A DNA stretch of 64,000 nucleotides, taken from Corynebacterium canis (lineage in GTDB: Bacteria; Actinomycetota; Actinomycetes; Mycobacteriales; Mycobacteriaceae). Where the stretch lies: contig NZ_CP047080.1 in NCBI RefSeq assembly GCF_030408595.1, forward strand, positions 618,471 to 682,470. The letters run 5' to 3'. Shown in pieces: positions 20,301 to 27,877 of the stretch; within the stretch, counting starts at the first letter, position 1; each line of letters begins with the position of its first letter. The notes beneath the pieces are model-generated. The model saw only the letters and a list, made by a program, of their open reading frames with translations, did no database searches and had not been told where the DNA came from. The translations under genes and the position numbers were made by a program.

Positions 20301-21534
20301 TTTCCTCGACCTTGGGCTGGATAGCATCGCGCTGATCGCCATTATTTCCGCGCTGCGCGGGCGCGGGTATGCCGTATCAACCCGCGCCGTGTTTGAGGCT
20401 CGCACGATCCGTGAGCTTGCTGTATTGCTCGCACAGGGGCACGAAGAGGCGGCCGGAGGGGATCAGGCGCCAGAATCCTGGAACCTGTCGGCGCTGGCGC
20501 GGGAAACGATCGCCCTGGGCGGATATGAAAAAATGTGCCAAATCCAGGTGCTGTCCATCCCCGCCGAGACCACCGCGGAAGGCATCGGCGCAGTCCTACG
20601 CAATGTGGTGCGCGCGCACCCAATCCTTGCAAGCGCGCTTATTGATGCGGAAGGCGCACCCAAATTGCAGCTGCCCGATCGGCGGCGCGAGCGGCTGCTC
20701 GATGCGGTCTATCCCACGATCATGGAGGCGGCGCGTGCGGCAGCGGCAAGCCTCGACCCACCGGGCGGGGTGATGTTCGTGGCAGCGCGGGCGAACAGCA
20801 CGGAAGGGAACTACCTTGTGCTGTGCATCAGCCACTTGGTCGTGGACGCCGTGAGCTGGCAGTTCATCCTCGCGAATTGCGCGCGCGGCGCGGCAGGGGA
20901 GCCCATGATCGCCTCCGATGCCCAAGGTATGCCGGCCGATGGCAGCACTCCCGCAGCATTGCCGCAGACCTTTGGTCTTGCCAGCCAGTGCAGGCGAATC
21001 CAAGTGGATCTTGATCCCCGCGCCACCGCGGAGCTTATTGCCACATCTGATGTGGAATCGATCCTTGTCTCGGCGCTTTCCACGGTCGCCGAACGCGCTG
21101 GTTTCGGCAGCGTCGTGACCACGGAACGCCACGGGCGCGATGCCACCAATGCGGAAGCGGTGGGTTGGTTTACCCAAGAGATCCACCAGCAACCCGGTGC
21201 AACAGAGCTGGAGAACGCACCTTCACGCGGGCTTGTTCGCATGAATTACCTGGGGCGCATCGATGCGCTCACCGGCGCGCTCGACCAGCAGGATACCTGG
21301 ACCGTGGTCCTCGACCGCGCGCTGATCGCCGATATCGCAGCGCTTTGCCCGGGGCAGGCACCTACGCGCTTTGCCCTGGATATCCAAGCGGCAATCCACA
21401 CCCCCGCACCGGGACAGCCGCCGCAGCTAGCAGCGAGTATCGACGTCGCGCCCAACACCCGGCTGAACCACCATGACGCCGCCGCATTGGCGCAACGCTG
21501 GCTCGATACCGTGGCCGCACGAGCGAAAGGATAA
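17320..21534 (+). CDS. mbtF: MbtF-like NRPS, C-A-T plus E-like terminal domain
   Basis: A 1404-residue synthetase likely adding the last residue and perhaps releasing the product. The C domain has HHCAVDGWS near 149. The A domain shows IFTSGTTGEPKGA near 607, GFDASWQP in the selectivity region and NFYGPTEAT. The T site is LDLGLDSIAL near 1005. The C-terminal domain has epimerisation-type landmarks (SHLVVDAVSW near 1170, ERHGRD, VGWFTQE, MNYLGR), but the first His of the HHxxxDG motif is Ser. Length and domain order agree with MbtF. It starts at a GTG four bases after the previous stop, with GGGAGG just upstream. No TE domain was found, so release, possibly by cyclisation of a terminal hydroxylysine as in mycobactin, is inference. 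Confidence 0.86.
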   Translation: MGASDIADIIALSPLQKGLYSLAMTTTGVDPYVVAWSIRLSGSVDPERLRQAYDRLVDRHPHLRGLIWARGAGEPVLIIPAAGHGEWSTLDYRKLDRPADDPAAIAEALLEKLWLRRFDLEQGPLIRAQLVQIADDDYLLLMTAHHCAVDGWSIPILFADFVTELSGAGWGGEAPKLRDYAAWRLSCDTAAAASAWEKYLHDAEPMPRLAPPAESAALPVPGYANAGDAGSREIHRLARSLGATVATVLQVAWARVLSSLTARDDVIFQQTSSGRDAPVPGIENMVGALITTTPVRVNTAAGTVKDVIAQAQRHALAMLPHHHLGLEGVIAAAGDSAQSDSLFVFQNAPRGTVAHTHTLPGGIVVQPLSMGSFTHYPVAVVPWLDEGIVHVSVEVRADLVDDIDPTAMAQRIVDTALRMAAPDAADRPLASIECTRPAEERVNGAGAPQPGARVDTQWAQVCAQYPQRTAVIDSNHALSYAQAGRFVHALAASLRAEGATGHAVGMMLPRDFRAILAPFALAEAGALCVHIDPHTPADRLHSILRQSGAVAVLGEETPSCPVPVLHIAEDGTIAGRTLPADGQEFIPDALAEDDPAFHPDALYAIFTSGTTGEPKGAVCTHRGLFNLWRHHDANIHRPTAARLGRPVRIGHLWSTGFDASWQPTIGLLGGHTIVLCDDDTRRDPEAIVAAIHAHGIDVMETSPTMFHRLHAAGLVTSTDTGQRACPLAVLGLGGEPIAADTWRLLGALDGTAVYNFYGPTEATVDALSAPLSASVHPVIGRPLDGMSAAIIDHRNRPTPPGGKGELVVYGPQVFAGYIGRKELTEQRRIVDAQGSVGYRTGDIASIDAHGMVRLWGRADRQLKIHGNRIEPDEVGAVLRGLPGVTDAAVCGIEEQAHTRLAAVVVGDVDIRQLRRQLLTRLPRYMVPTRWAHLEEVPRTRNDKVDEAAIARHVSKAYAPASTEHELIDADPVLAEIYGTVAAQLPQQRIRVDDDFLDLGLDSIALIAIISALRGRGYAVSTRAVFEARTIRELAVLLAQGHEEAAGGDQAPESWNLSALARETIALGGYEKMCQIQVLSIPAETTAEGIGAVLRNVVRAHPILASALIDAEGAPKLQLPDRRRERLLDAVYPTIMEAARAAAASLDPPGGVMFVAARANSTEGNYLVLCISHLVVDAVSWQFILANCARGAAGEPMIASDAQGMPADGSTPAALPQTFGLASQCRRIQVDLDPRATAELIATSDVESILVSALSTVAERAGFGSVVTTERHGRDATNAEAVGWFTQEIHQQPGATELENAPSRGLVRMNYLGRIDALTGALDQQDTWTVVLDRALIADIAALCPGQAPTRFALDIQAAIHTPAPGQPPQLAASIDVAPNTRLNHHDAAALAQRWLDTVAARAKG

Positions 21535-21537
21535 CCA

Positions 21538-22851
21538 ATGGACAGTCACACAACGTACGCCGACCTCGCGGTCGTGGGTGCCGGGCCCAAAGGTATTGCC
21601 ACCGCATTGCGCGCCGCCATGCTTACGGAATGCGATCGGCCGAGCTTGCGCGTGGTGCTCGTTGATAAGCACGGCGTGGGTGCCAACTGGACCGCCGCCG
21701 GCGGTTGGACCGACGGCAAACATCGCCTGGGTACCCCGCCAGAAAAGGACGTCGGATTCCCCTACGCCACGCCCGACCGCGACGTGGATAAGAAACTTTT
21801 GGCATACTCCTGGAACGCCCACCTCGCCGATATCGGGGCACTTGGCCAATGGATCGACCGCGGACGTATCGCCCCCACCCACAACCAATGGCAACGCTAC
21901 CTCGCATGGGTGGCCGATCGCGCCGGGCTGACCGTTATCCAGGCGGAGGTTATCAAGGTGTCCACGGCGGGCACGTGCTGGGAGCTGAAAGCCACCGGGG
22001 AGCACCGCATCGTGGCGGACGCGCTGATGATCACAGGGCCCGGCCCCGGGGATACCGACCTGCCGGATAGCAGCGGGCGAGTGTTCGGGGTGCGGGATTT
22101 TTGGACCCGGCTGGTACACGGGGATCAGCTTCGCGGCAGCATCATGGTGGTCGGCGGCGGCGAAACCGCGGGCTCGATAGTCAATCAATTGCTTGATATG
22201 GATGTTGAGCGCATCGACCTTATCGCCCCCGGTGCGGCCGTGTTCTCCCGTGGGGAAGGGTATTTTGAGAACTCTTTGTATACCGATGCTGGCCAATGGC
22301 AAGAGTTACCCGCCGCACAACGGCGAGATTTGATCGAGCGCACTGACCGCGGCGTCGTCAGTCAACGTGTGCAACAGCGTATGGCCTCGGACATGCGCGT
22401 ATTCCACCACAGCGGTCGCGTGCGGAACTGTACCCCAGGAAACGGAGACAGCGTGCGGGCCCATATGGTGACGGGAACGCTAGAGGCGAACATCGTTATC
22501 GACGCGCGCGGCGGCAACCCCCTGTGGTTTTTGGATCTCTTCGAGCCTTCCGCCCGCGATGTGATCGAGCTTGTTACCGGGTGGCCGGTCTGCGTGGAAA
22601 GCATCGAAAACGCGATCGATCGGGGGCTCGGGCTTGGCGGGTCTACGCCGCGCCTTGTCCTGCCGCAGCTTTCCGCCATGGCGCAAGGGCCGGGTTTTCC
22701 TAACCTCAGCTGCCTGGGAACCCTTGCAGACATGGTGATCGGCGGCGTGCTGGACCATAAGGCAGGAAAGCTGGCGCCGGGAGACGAACGGTTGATCCAA
22801 ACATCGAAACCACCTAATCTTTTCAGTGTTAGGCAAGGCTGCCCTAATTAG
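21538..22851 (+). CDS. mbtG: MbtG-like lysine N6-monooxygenase
   Basis: Flavin-dependent N-hydroxylase of 437 aa that closely follows mycobactin MbtG. Landmarks are the FAD motif VVGAGPKGIA, GVGANWTAAGGWTDGKHRLG, PPEKDVGFPY, IDRGRIAPTHNQWQRYLAW, the NADPH motif VVGGGETAGS and GPGFPNLSCLG near the C terminus. In mycobactin assembly MbtG hydroxylates the N6 of lysine residues. It begins three bases after the NRPS stop, behind AAGGATA, so it is cotranscribed. It is a different subfamily from the PvdA-like enzyme at 3229. The 3' end of the gene contains a DtxR box (22829–22847) serving the next transcription unit. Confidence 0.9.
   Translation: MDSHTTYADLAVVGAGPKGIATALRAAMLTECDRPSLRVVLVDKHGVGANWTAAGGWTDGKHRLGTPPEKDVGFPYATPDRDVDKKLLAYSWNAHLADIGALGQWIDRGRIAPTHNQWQRYLAWVADRAGLTVIQAEVIKVSTAGTCWELKATGEHRIVADALMITGPGPGDTDLPDSSGRVFGVRDFWTRLVHGDQLRGSIMVVGGGETAGSIVNQLLDMDVERIDLIAPGAAVFSRGEGYFENSLYTDAGQWQELPAAQRRDLIERTDRGVVSQRVQQRMASDMRVFHHSGRVRNCTPGNGDSVRAHMVTGTLEANIVIDARGGNPLWFLDLFEPSARDVIELVTGWPVCVESIENAIDRGLGLGGSTPRLVLPQLSAMAQGPGFPNLSCLGTLADMVIGGVLDHKAGKLAPGDERLIQTSKPPNLFSVRQGCPN
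22829..22847. promoter_or_regulatory. DtxR-type iron box upstream of MTB12-like gene
   Basis: TTAGGCAAGGCTGCCCTAA, an imperfect palindrome matching the DtxR consensus at 14 of 19 positions, with intact TTAGG and CCTAA ends. It lies within the last codons of the mbtG-like gene, 30 bases before the ATG at 22878. A possible -10 TAGATT (22849–22854) follows immediately. It suggests that the MTB12-like and aldehyde dehydrogenase genes have their own iron-repressed promoter. Confidence 0.7.
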
Positions 22852-22877
22852 ATTGTGAGCAAAAGGGAGGACCTGAA

Positions 22878-23627
22878 ATGACCACGGATACCAGCACAGC
22901 CCGCCGCGGCGGACGCACGGCGGGGGAGGTGAACTGGCCCACCGTGCTCACCGCGATGGGCTGTTCCGCGCTGATTTCCGCCGTGGTGATCGTTGGGGGC
23001 GCGTTCGGGATCCTGCGCTACAGCACGGACCTGGTGGCGCAATCGCAAGCAGCCCAGCGGCCCGTCGCGGAAATCACCCTAGGGGGCGCGACAACCGAAC
23101 GCACGCAAACCGCAGGAGTTGCCGCGACGCCACGAGCTGCGGCTCCCGCCCAAAATACGCAGACTGCGGCGGTCGCTCCGGTGGCTCCGGCGGCTGGTGG
23201 CGGCGATGCTGGTGCTGCGGTGGCTCCCGTTGCGCAACCCGAGGCACCAGCCCCCGCAGCGGAGCCAGCAATTCCGCCCGGCATGGATGCCGCGCAGCTC
23301 CAGGGACATCTGGGCGCACTATTGCACCCGCACACCCCCGCCGGGGATATCGCCAGCAATCTCGAGGGCGGGGAAGCGGGTCTGCCCACCGTGAGCGCAA
23401 TCGCCCAAGCGCTCGAGCTCTCCAAGGCCGTCTACAGCTGGAGCATTAAAGAAGGCTCCGTGTATGTGGACGGGTCCGCCATGCACGCCACATTGGTGAC
23501 CACCCTTGTTGGTATGGGCAGCCGCGAACAACAGCTCACGTTTATTGCCATCGACGGGCGCTGGAAACTCAGCAACGCTAGCCTGTGCCAACTCGCCTCC
23601 AACGCACTAGCCCCATGCACCGTCTAA
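22878..23627 (+). CDS. Membrane-anchored protein with MTB12-like C-terminal domain
   Basis: A 249-residue protein with a short cytoplasmic N terminus, one membrane segment (residues about 22–48, VLTAMGCSALISAVVIVGGA), a long Ala/Pro/Gly-rich linker (about 60–135) and a C-terminal domain of about 110 residues. That domain (LQGHLGALLHP, LEGGEAGLPTV, then FIAIDGRWKLSNASLCQL) has the layout of the mycobacterial low-molecular-weight antigen MTB12 family, which is secreted or cell-wall associated and of unknown function. A GGGAGG ribosome-binding site precedes the ATG and an iron box lies just upstream. It may help siderophore handling in the envelope, but that is inferred only from the regulation and neighbours. 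Confidence 0.72.
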   Translation: MTTDTSTARRGGRTAGEVNWPTVLTAMGCSALISAVVIVGGAFGILRYSTDLVAQSQAAQRPVAEITLGGATTERTQTAGVAATPRAAAPAQNTQTAAVAPVAPAAGGGDAGAAVAPVAQPEAPAPAAEPAIPPGMDAAQLQGHLGALLHPHTPAGDIASNLEGGEAGLPTVSAIAQALELSKAVYSWSIKEGSVYVDGSAMHATLVTTLVGMGSREQQLTFIAIDGRWKLSNASLCQLASNALAPCTV

Positions 23628-23652
23628 ACCACGAAAAGGGGGACTCTTTTCG

Positions 23653-25047
23653 ATGATGGAGGACATAGACACGCTTATCGACGCCGCCCACACCGCCCAT
23701 CGCGCCCTCGACGCGAACCAACACCACATCGACCGCATCGTCGCTCATGTGGGCTGGGCATGTTACCGGCCCGACCATGTCGCGGGTTTGGGGCGGGATG
23801 TTGTGGGGGCCACCGGGCTTGGGGATGCGGATGATATTGAAGAGCTCCACAGGAACAGGGTTTTGGGGACGCTCGCAGACCTTTACGGTCAGGCAACGGT
23901 AGGGAAAATCCGCGTTGACCACGCACGAGGGCTGGAATGGTGGGCCCGCCCTCTTGGAGTGATTGCGCTGATCACGCCTACCACCGCACCCACCTCGGCG
24001 GTGGCCACCACGGTGCTTATGGCGCTGAAAGCAGGCAATGCGATTATCGTGAGCCCACACCCGGCTACTAGGGCGGTGATCGAAAGGCTGGTTGCCTGGA
24101 TTCAACACGCGCTCGCCGCAAGCGGGGCATCACCATACCTCGTGCAGCTCGCACCACCCCTTGACCGGAAAGGCGTGGCAACACTCATGGAGGCGGCCGA
24201 CTTTGTTATCGCCACCGGCGGCAAGGGCGTAGTCCAACGCGCCTACCACAGCGGAACACCCGCGATTAGCTCTGGGACTGGGAATGCGACTGTGATCGTT
24301 GACGAAGGCGTTGATTTGGACGAGATCGCCCGCACCATTACGCGCGGTGCGGCCTACAATAACGGCACGTCTTGTTCCTCAGAGAGCAATATCCTTGTTC
24401 ACCGACGCCGCTACCCTCAATTACTCGAACTTTTAAGCAGCCACGGAGCGTATGTCTGCACCGAAGAAGAAACAGAGCGCGTCATAGAAACTCTTTGGCC
24501 TGATGGGAAGGCTTGCCGAAACCTTTTGGGTGTGGCCGCCGGCCGGATCTTAGCTGCGGCGGGCATCGACGCGGAACTAGAAGGTGATCATGCACCTATC
24601 GTGCTGCCTCGTGGCGGTGATAGTCTCGGCCCTGAGCTCGGGGAAAAACTAGCGCCGGTGATTACAGTGCAGTCGTGGGAGGATTTCAGCCACGCCTGCG
24701 CCCATGCGGCGGAGATTCTGCGGGCCTGCGGGCGGGGCCATTCCTGTGGCCTATGTATCAGGGAAGACGAAAAAGCCGCAGCCAAAATCGCTGAAGTGAT
24801 CGCCCAGGTGGAAACCTCCCGAGTAATGGTCAATCAATCCACAATGGGCAATGCGGGCGCAACTTGTAACGGCTTGACCTATACCTCCGTGGTTTCCACA
24901 GGCACATGGGGAGGTTGCAGCACAAGCGTGAATATGGGAGTGGAGCACCTCATGCAATACACGGTGGTATCGCGGCCAATTGAACGTGAGGCGATTCCGG
25001 AGGAAACGCTGTTTGCTGAGGTGGAGGGGTTTAGAGAGGCGGAATAA
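23653..25047 (+). CDS. Acylating-type aldehyde dehydrogenase family protein
   Basis: A 464-residue member of the aldehyde dehydrogenase superfamily. PLGVIALITPTTAPTSAV and ALKAGNAIIVSPHP form the NAD(P)-binding start. The catalytic Cys appears in YNNGTSCSSES near residue 240. Both resemble CoA-acylating enzymes (AdhE N-terminal part, SauS/EutE type) more than classical ALDH. Such enzymes interconvert an aldehyde with its acyl-CoA. It follows the MTB12-like gene by 25 bases and is probably under the same iron box. Its part in siderophore production (supplying an acyl group, for example) is not known. A fragment with the same C-terminal sequence lies about 360 bases downstream. Confidence 0.75.
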   Translation: MMEDIDTLIDAAHTAHRALDANQHHIDRIVAHVGWACYRPDHVAGLGRDVVGATGLGDADDIEELHRNRVLGTLADLYGQATVGKIRVDHARGLEWWARPLGVIALITPTTAPTSAVATTVLMALKAGNAIIVSPHPATRAVIERLVAWIQHALAASGASPYLVQLAPPLDRKGVATLMEAADFVIATGGKGVVQRAYHSGTPAISSGTGNATVIVDEGVDLDEIARTITRGAAYNNGTSCSSESNILVHRRRYPQLLELLSSHGAYVCTEEETERVIETLWPDGKACRNLLGVAAGRILAAAGIDAELEGDHAPIVLPRGGDSLGPELGEKLAPVITVQSWEDFSHACAHAAEILRACGRGHSCGLCIREDEKAAAKIAEVIAQVETSRVMVNQSTMGNAGATCNGLTYTSVVSTGTWGGCSTSVNMGVEHLMQYTVVSRPIEREAIPEETLFAEVEGFREAE

Positions 25048-25406
25048 TGCGGAGGGGGAGTGTGACTCCCGGGTTGCACAGTGGTTCGGTTCGCTGTTTT
25101 TGGTTGTTGCTCCGCTCATGCCGTGTGGGCGGTGGCTCAACCGGCCTGGATACCAGCTGTCGCACTGCTCACCCCTTCTACAGTTTGAATCTTTTCGAAG
25201 CGTCAGGCCCTGTCAGATCTGCCTGAGGCAGATGTAACAAGGGTGTTTTGCGTTCCTGCGGAAACACCGGCTCCAGAGTTCCGGCGTGTCGAATCTGCCT
25301 GACCATGGTTTCGTGAGCTGGCGATCGCAGCAACATGACCACAACAAGGAAGCCCAACGCATCCTCAACGCACTGTCCTAGCAAAACCGCAACAAAGGCG
25401 GAGTAG
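25048..25406. other. Non-coding gap between dehydrogenase and its remnant
   Basis: About 360 bases with no supportable intact gene, between the aldehyde dehydrogenase and the 3' remnant of a second copy. It contains the MITE-like repeat at 25217–25302. Broken reading frames suggest decayed or inserted sequence, so the region may be the scar of a duplication or insertion event. Confidence 0.5.
25217..25302 (-). repeat. MITE-like ~85-bp repeat, inverted copy of 63919–64000
   Basis: Read on the minus strand, this starts TCAGGCAGATTCGACA and contains GGTGTTTCCGCAGGA, ending in ATCTGCCTCAGGC. The same three blocks in the same order and nearly the same spacing occur at 63919–64000 on the plus strand. 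The ends share the inverted octamer AGGCAGAT/ATCTGCCT. Small size, inverted ends and no coding capacity suggest a non-autonomous mobile repeat. A weaker match to the left end occurs near 36753. Confidence 0.65.
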
Positions 25407-25505
25407 ATGATGCAATATACGGTGGTATCACGTCCCATGAAGCGCAAGGTGATTGCGAAGGAAGATCTGTTTGCCGCAGCACATTACTTCCCCGAGGCTG
25501 AATAA
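25407..25505 (+). pseudogene. 3' remnant of a second aldehyde dehydrogenase gene
   Basis: The 32 codons ending at 25505 encode MMQYTVVSRPMKRKVIAKED and finish FPEAE. They align without gaps to the C terminus of the intact dehydrogenase at 23653 (LMQYTVVSRPIEREAIPEET, ending FREAE). Nothing upstream resembles the rest of the enzyme, so this is the tail of a duplicated or formerly adjacent paralogous gene. It is not expected to be functional. Confidence 0.75.
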
Positions 25506-25837
25506 CCTCGAGGGTGGGCGTGAGACTGGGCTTGGTTAATTCCGCTGATGGGGGTGTGTGAGAGCAAGGGCGCGCGTAGGCGTCTGCCGCCGGAAATCAA
25601 CCCAAGAATAGGGACGCAGCCCAAAAGCTGAGGGGTGGCAATCTCAGAAAATCAAATGCGTTTGGGCTGCTATTTACGCTATCGGAGCGACGGGCCGAAA
25701 CGTTGCACTGCTCTGATAATTCGCTGCTGTAGGGTTCGCCAGGGGGTTGGCCGATCGCTGCTTGTCTGCGCCGCGACGTTCAGTGCACCTGCTATGTTGG
25801 GAGAATGCGCTAATTAAGGGGTAATTTCGCATAAAAT
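25506..25837. other. Intergenic region ahead of the RloAB pair
   Basis: About 330 bases. No convincing gene is seen. AAGGGG at about 25814 could be a ribosome-binding site for the upstream ATG of the next gene. Base composition falls from GC-rich to markedly AT-richer towards 25830, marking the left edge of the defence island. Confidence 0.45.
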
Positions 25838-25873
25838 ATGCAAAAACCAGACTTTTATGCCTATTCTAAGTGC

Positions 25874-27220
25874 ATGTTACTTTCTATGACTTTGGAGAAC
25901 TATCGTTCATTCGCCGAGGAAGTGACGCTAGACTTGCAACGGCGTAGCTTTCACACGTTGCGTCCTCGACTGGGTGAACACTGGCGAGCGTTGGTGCTAC
26001 CCCGAGCGGCGATCTTTGGGGCGAACGCAGCCGGAAAATCGAACGTAATTGCGCCTTTGGGGCATTTGAAGACGGCAGTGCTGTCGTCGCTTCGCAATCC
26101 TGATGTGCTGAAGAGGCTCTATGATCCCCATCGCCACAAGATGGGGGATGATGTCGTGTTTGATCTTGAATATGTCGCGGATGATATTCGATACCGATGG
26201 GTTTTGACCTTAGATGCTCAAGGCGTGGTGAGTGAAATTCTCGATGCAAACGAGAAGCGTTCATGGAAGGAGGTTTTTCATCGTACGCGAGACGAAATTC
26301 AATTCAATAAGAATCTGGATATCCCAAAAGCTGCGCGCGATAATATTTCTGAATTTATGACGCCCTGGGTGTTGACGTTTTCTGCATGGCTAACGGTAAA
26401 GACTCCAGGACGTTTTATAGGTGGCGCTCGGTGGTGGATAGACTCGCTACTGCCGATGGTGACTTGCGATGATGAGGATCGCGACACCCGTCATGCGTGG
26501 GTTATTGACATTGCAGCAAAACATGGCCATTGGCTGAAGCTGCTAAAACTTGCATTGAGTACTGCTGATGTTGGGGTGTCAGATGTTCGCGTAGTTGAGG
26601 AAAAGTTACCTGAGGATATCAAGCGAATTCATTTTATAGTGAATCGTGAGAGTGGCGATTTAGAAATTCTCGACGATCCTTCGAAGCTGGGAATTGAAGA
26701 TATTGAAAACTATATAAAATACATCGAATTCCGTCATGGCGAAGGTGATGATGCATTTAGCCTTAGTGAGGACGATGAATCTCAAGGCACGCGCGTTTGG
26801 ATGGATGTCGCGATTCCTGCATATTTGGCTTTGCAAAAAGGTTCCGTGCTCGTGATTGATGAAATTGACAGTAGTTTACACCCAGCACTTGTACGAGAGC
26901 TCATCGGCTATTTCGGAGATCCTGAATTAAATACGAATGGGGCGCAACTGATCTTTACTACACATGACATCACGCTGTTGGGGAAGCATCCCATAGAAGC
27001 ACTTGATCGTGAAGAGGTCTGGTTTGCAGAAAAGCATGGGGTTGAATCAACGCTGGTAGCCCTTGACGAGTTTGCTTTGCGTGAACCTCATAACATTGAG
27101 CGTAGGTATTTTCAAGGCGTTTTTGGGGCAGTACCAATTACGGAAGGGAGCGGGTTGAAATTGGCGTTGGAATCGATGCGGCGTAAGGATTTCGAGGCAA
27201 GTGGTGAATCGGCGGAGTAA
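25874..27220 (+). CDS. rloA: RloA/AbiLi-like AAA ATPase (phage defence)
   Basis: ATPase of the OLD/RloA type, 448 aa from this start. It begins with MTLENYRSFAEEV, the usual N-terminal strand of SMC-like AAA15 ATPases, followed by Walker A GANAAGKSN. QGTRVW is the signature-like segment, LVIDEIDSSLHP is Walker B and IFTTHDITLLG the H-loop. With the RloB-like gene that overlaps its 3' end it forms an AbiL/RloAB-type abortive-infection pair. An in-frame ATG at 25838 would add 12 residues; the internal start is preferred because family members begin just before the NYRS motif. GC content is lower than in the neighbouring core genes, suggesting acquisition by transfer. Confidence 0.8.
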   Translation: MLLSMTLENYRSFAEEVTLDLQRRSFHTLRPRLGEHWRALVLPRAAIFGANAAGKSNVIAPLGHLKTAVLSSLRNPDVLKRLYDPHRHKMGDDVVFDLEYVADDIRYRWVLTLDAQGVVSEILDANEKRSWKEVFHRTRDEIQFNKNLDIPKAARDNISEFMTPWVLTFSAWLTVKTPGRFIGGARWWIDSLLPMVTCDDEDRDTRHAWVIDIAAKHGHWLKLLKLALSTADVGVSDVRVVEEKLPEDIKRIHFIVNRESGDLEILDDPSKLGIEDIENYIKYIEFRHGEGDDAFSLSEDDESQGTRVWMDVAIPAYLALQKGSVLVIDEIDSSLHPALVRELIGYFGDPELNTNGAQLIFTTHDITLLGKHPIEALDREEVWFAEKHGVESTLVALDEFALREPHNIERRYFQGVFGAVPITEGSGLKLALESMRRKDFEASGESAE

Positions 27221-27818
27221 TCGGCGTAAAAAACCTAAAGCCTCCCGACAGCCAAAAGTTGCATTGATGCTCGTAGTCCAAGGCAAAGTGACTGAAGTTG
27301 AGTACTTCGAGCGGCTGCGTAAACAGTGGGAGATACCGAGTCTGCGGATTTTGCCGATTTCCGAATCGCCCGAGAGGATGATTGACTCGGCACTTGTCAA
27401 AATTGATCGAGATAGTAACGCTCGATATTCCGAAGTGTTTTTGGTTGTCGATGTCGATGATACTAGTGACAAACAGTTTGAGCAGGCTTTTCGGGCAGCG
27501 CGACGTGCAAGTCGACGTAAAACTCGTTACACGTTTGTGGTGTCTAATGAGAGCTTTGAGACTTGGTTGCTGGGCCATGTACAAGACATTCGTCGGCGTA
27601 GTATGGGGCGTAAAGAAATTCAGCAAATTCTGAAAAAACAGCATCTCTTAGTGGGTGCTAAAGGTAAAAGTTTGAGCGATAAGTTTCCAATTTCAAAGGT
27701 GGACGACGCAATTGGGCAGGTAGATTTGTGCGATTACAATGACGTTGGGAAGGTTTGTTCGACAGCAGTGCCCCGTTTGGTTTGCCACCTTCGGGAATTG
27801 CGCACAAACATGCGTTGA
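27201..27818 (+). CDS. rloB: RloB-like protein (AbiLii partner, Toprim-type)
   Basis: A 205-residue RloB-family protein overlapping the ATPase gene by 20 bases. After a basic N terminus (NRRSNRRKKPKAS) it shows LMLVVQGKVTEVEYFERL and VFLVVDVDDTSDKQF, the Glu and Asp-x-Asp elements expected of a Toprim-like nuclease fold, then VVSNESFETWLLGH. RloB is the putative effector working with RloA in phage exclusion. Overlapping reading frames imply coupled translation. The gene is followed directly by a perfect 15-bp hairpin at 27813–27852. Confidence 0.8.
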   Translation: MVNRRSNRRKKPKASRQPKVALMLVVQGKVTEVEYFERLRKQWEIPSLRILPISESPERMIDSALVKIDRDSNARYSEVFLVVDVDDTSDKQFEQAFRAARRASRRKTRYTFVVSNESFETWLLGHVQDIRRRSMGRKEIQQILKKQHLLVGAKGKSLSDKFPISKVDDAIGQVDLCDYNDVGKVCSTAVPRLVCHLRELRTNMR

Positions 27819-27852
27819 GGCTTATTCAGCTGGTACCGAATAAGCCTCAACG
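27813..27852. terminator. Perfect 15-bp inverted repeat after rloB
   Basis: CGTTGAGGCTTATTC at 27813–27827 is perfectly complementary to GAATAAGCCTCAACG at 27838–27852 with a 10-base loop. It includes the rloB stop codon and lies between rloB and the convergent small secreted-protein gene, so it may stop transcription from both sides. No T-run follows on either strand, so factor-independent termination is uncertain. Confidence 0.6.
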
Positions 27853-27877
27853 TTGGTGCGATCACATCAGATCGTCT

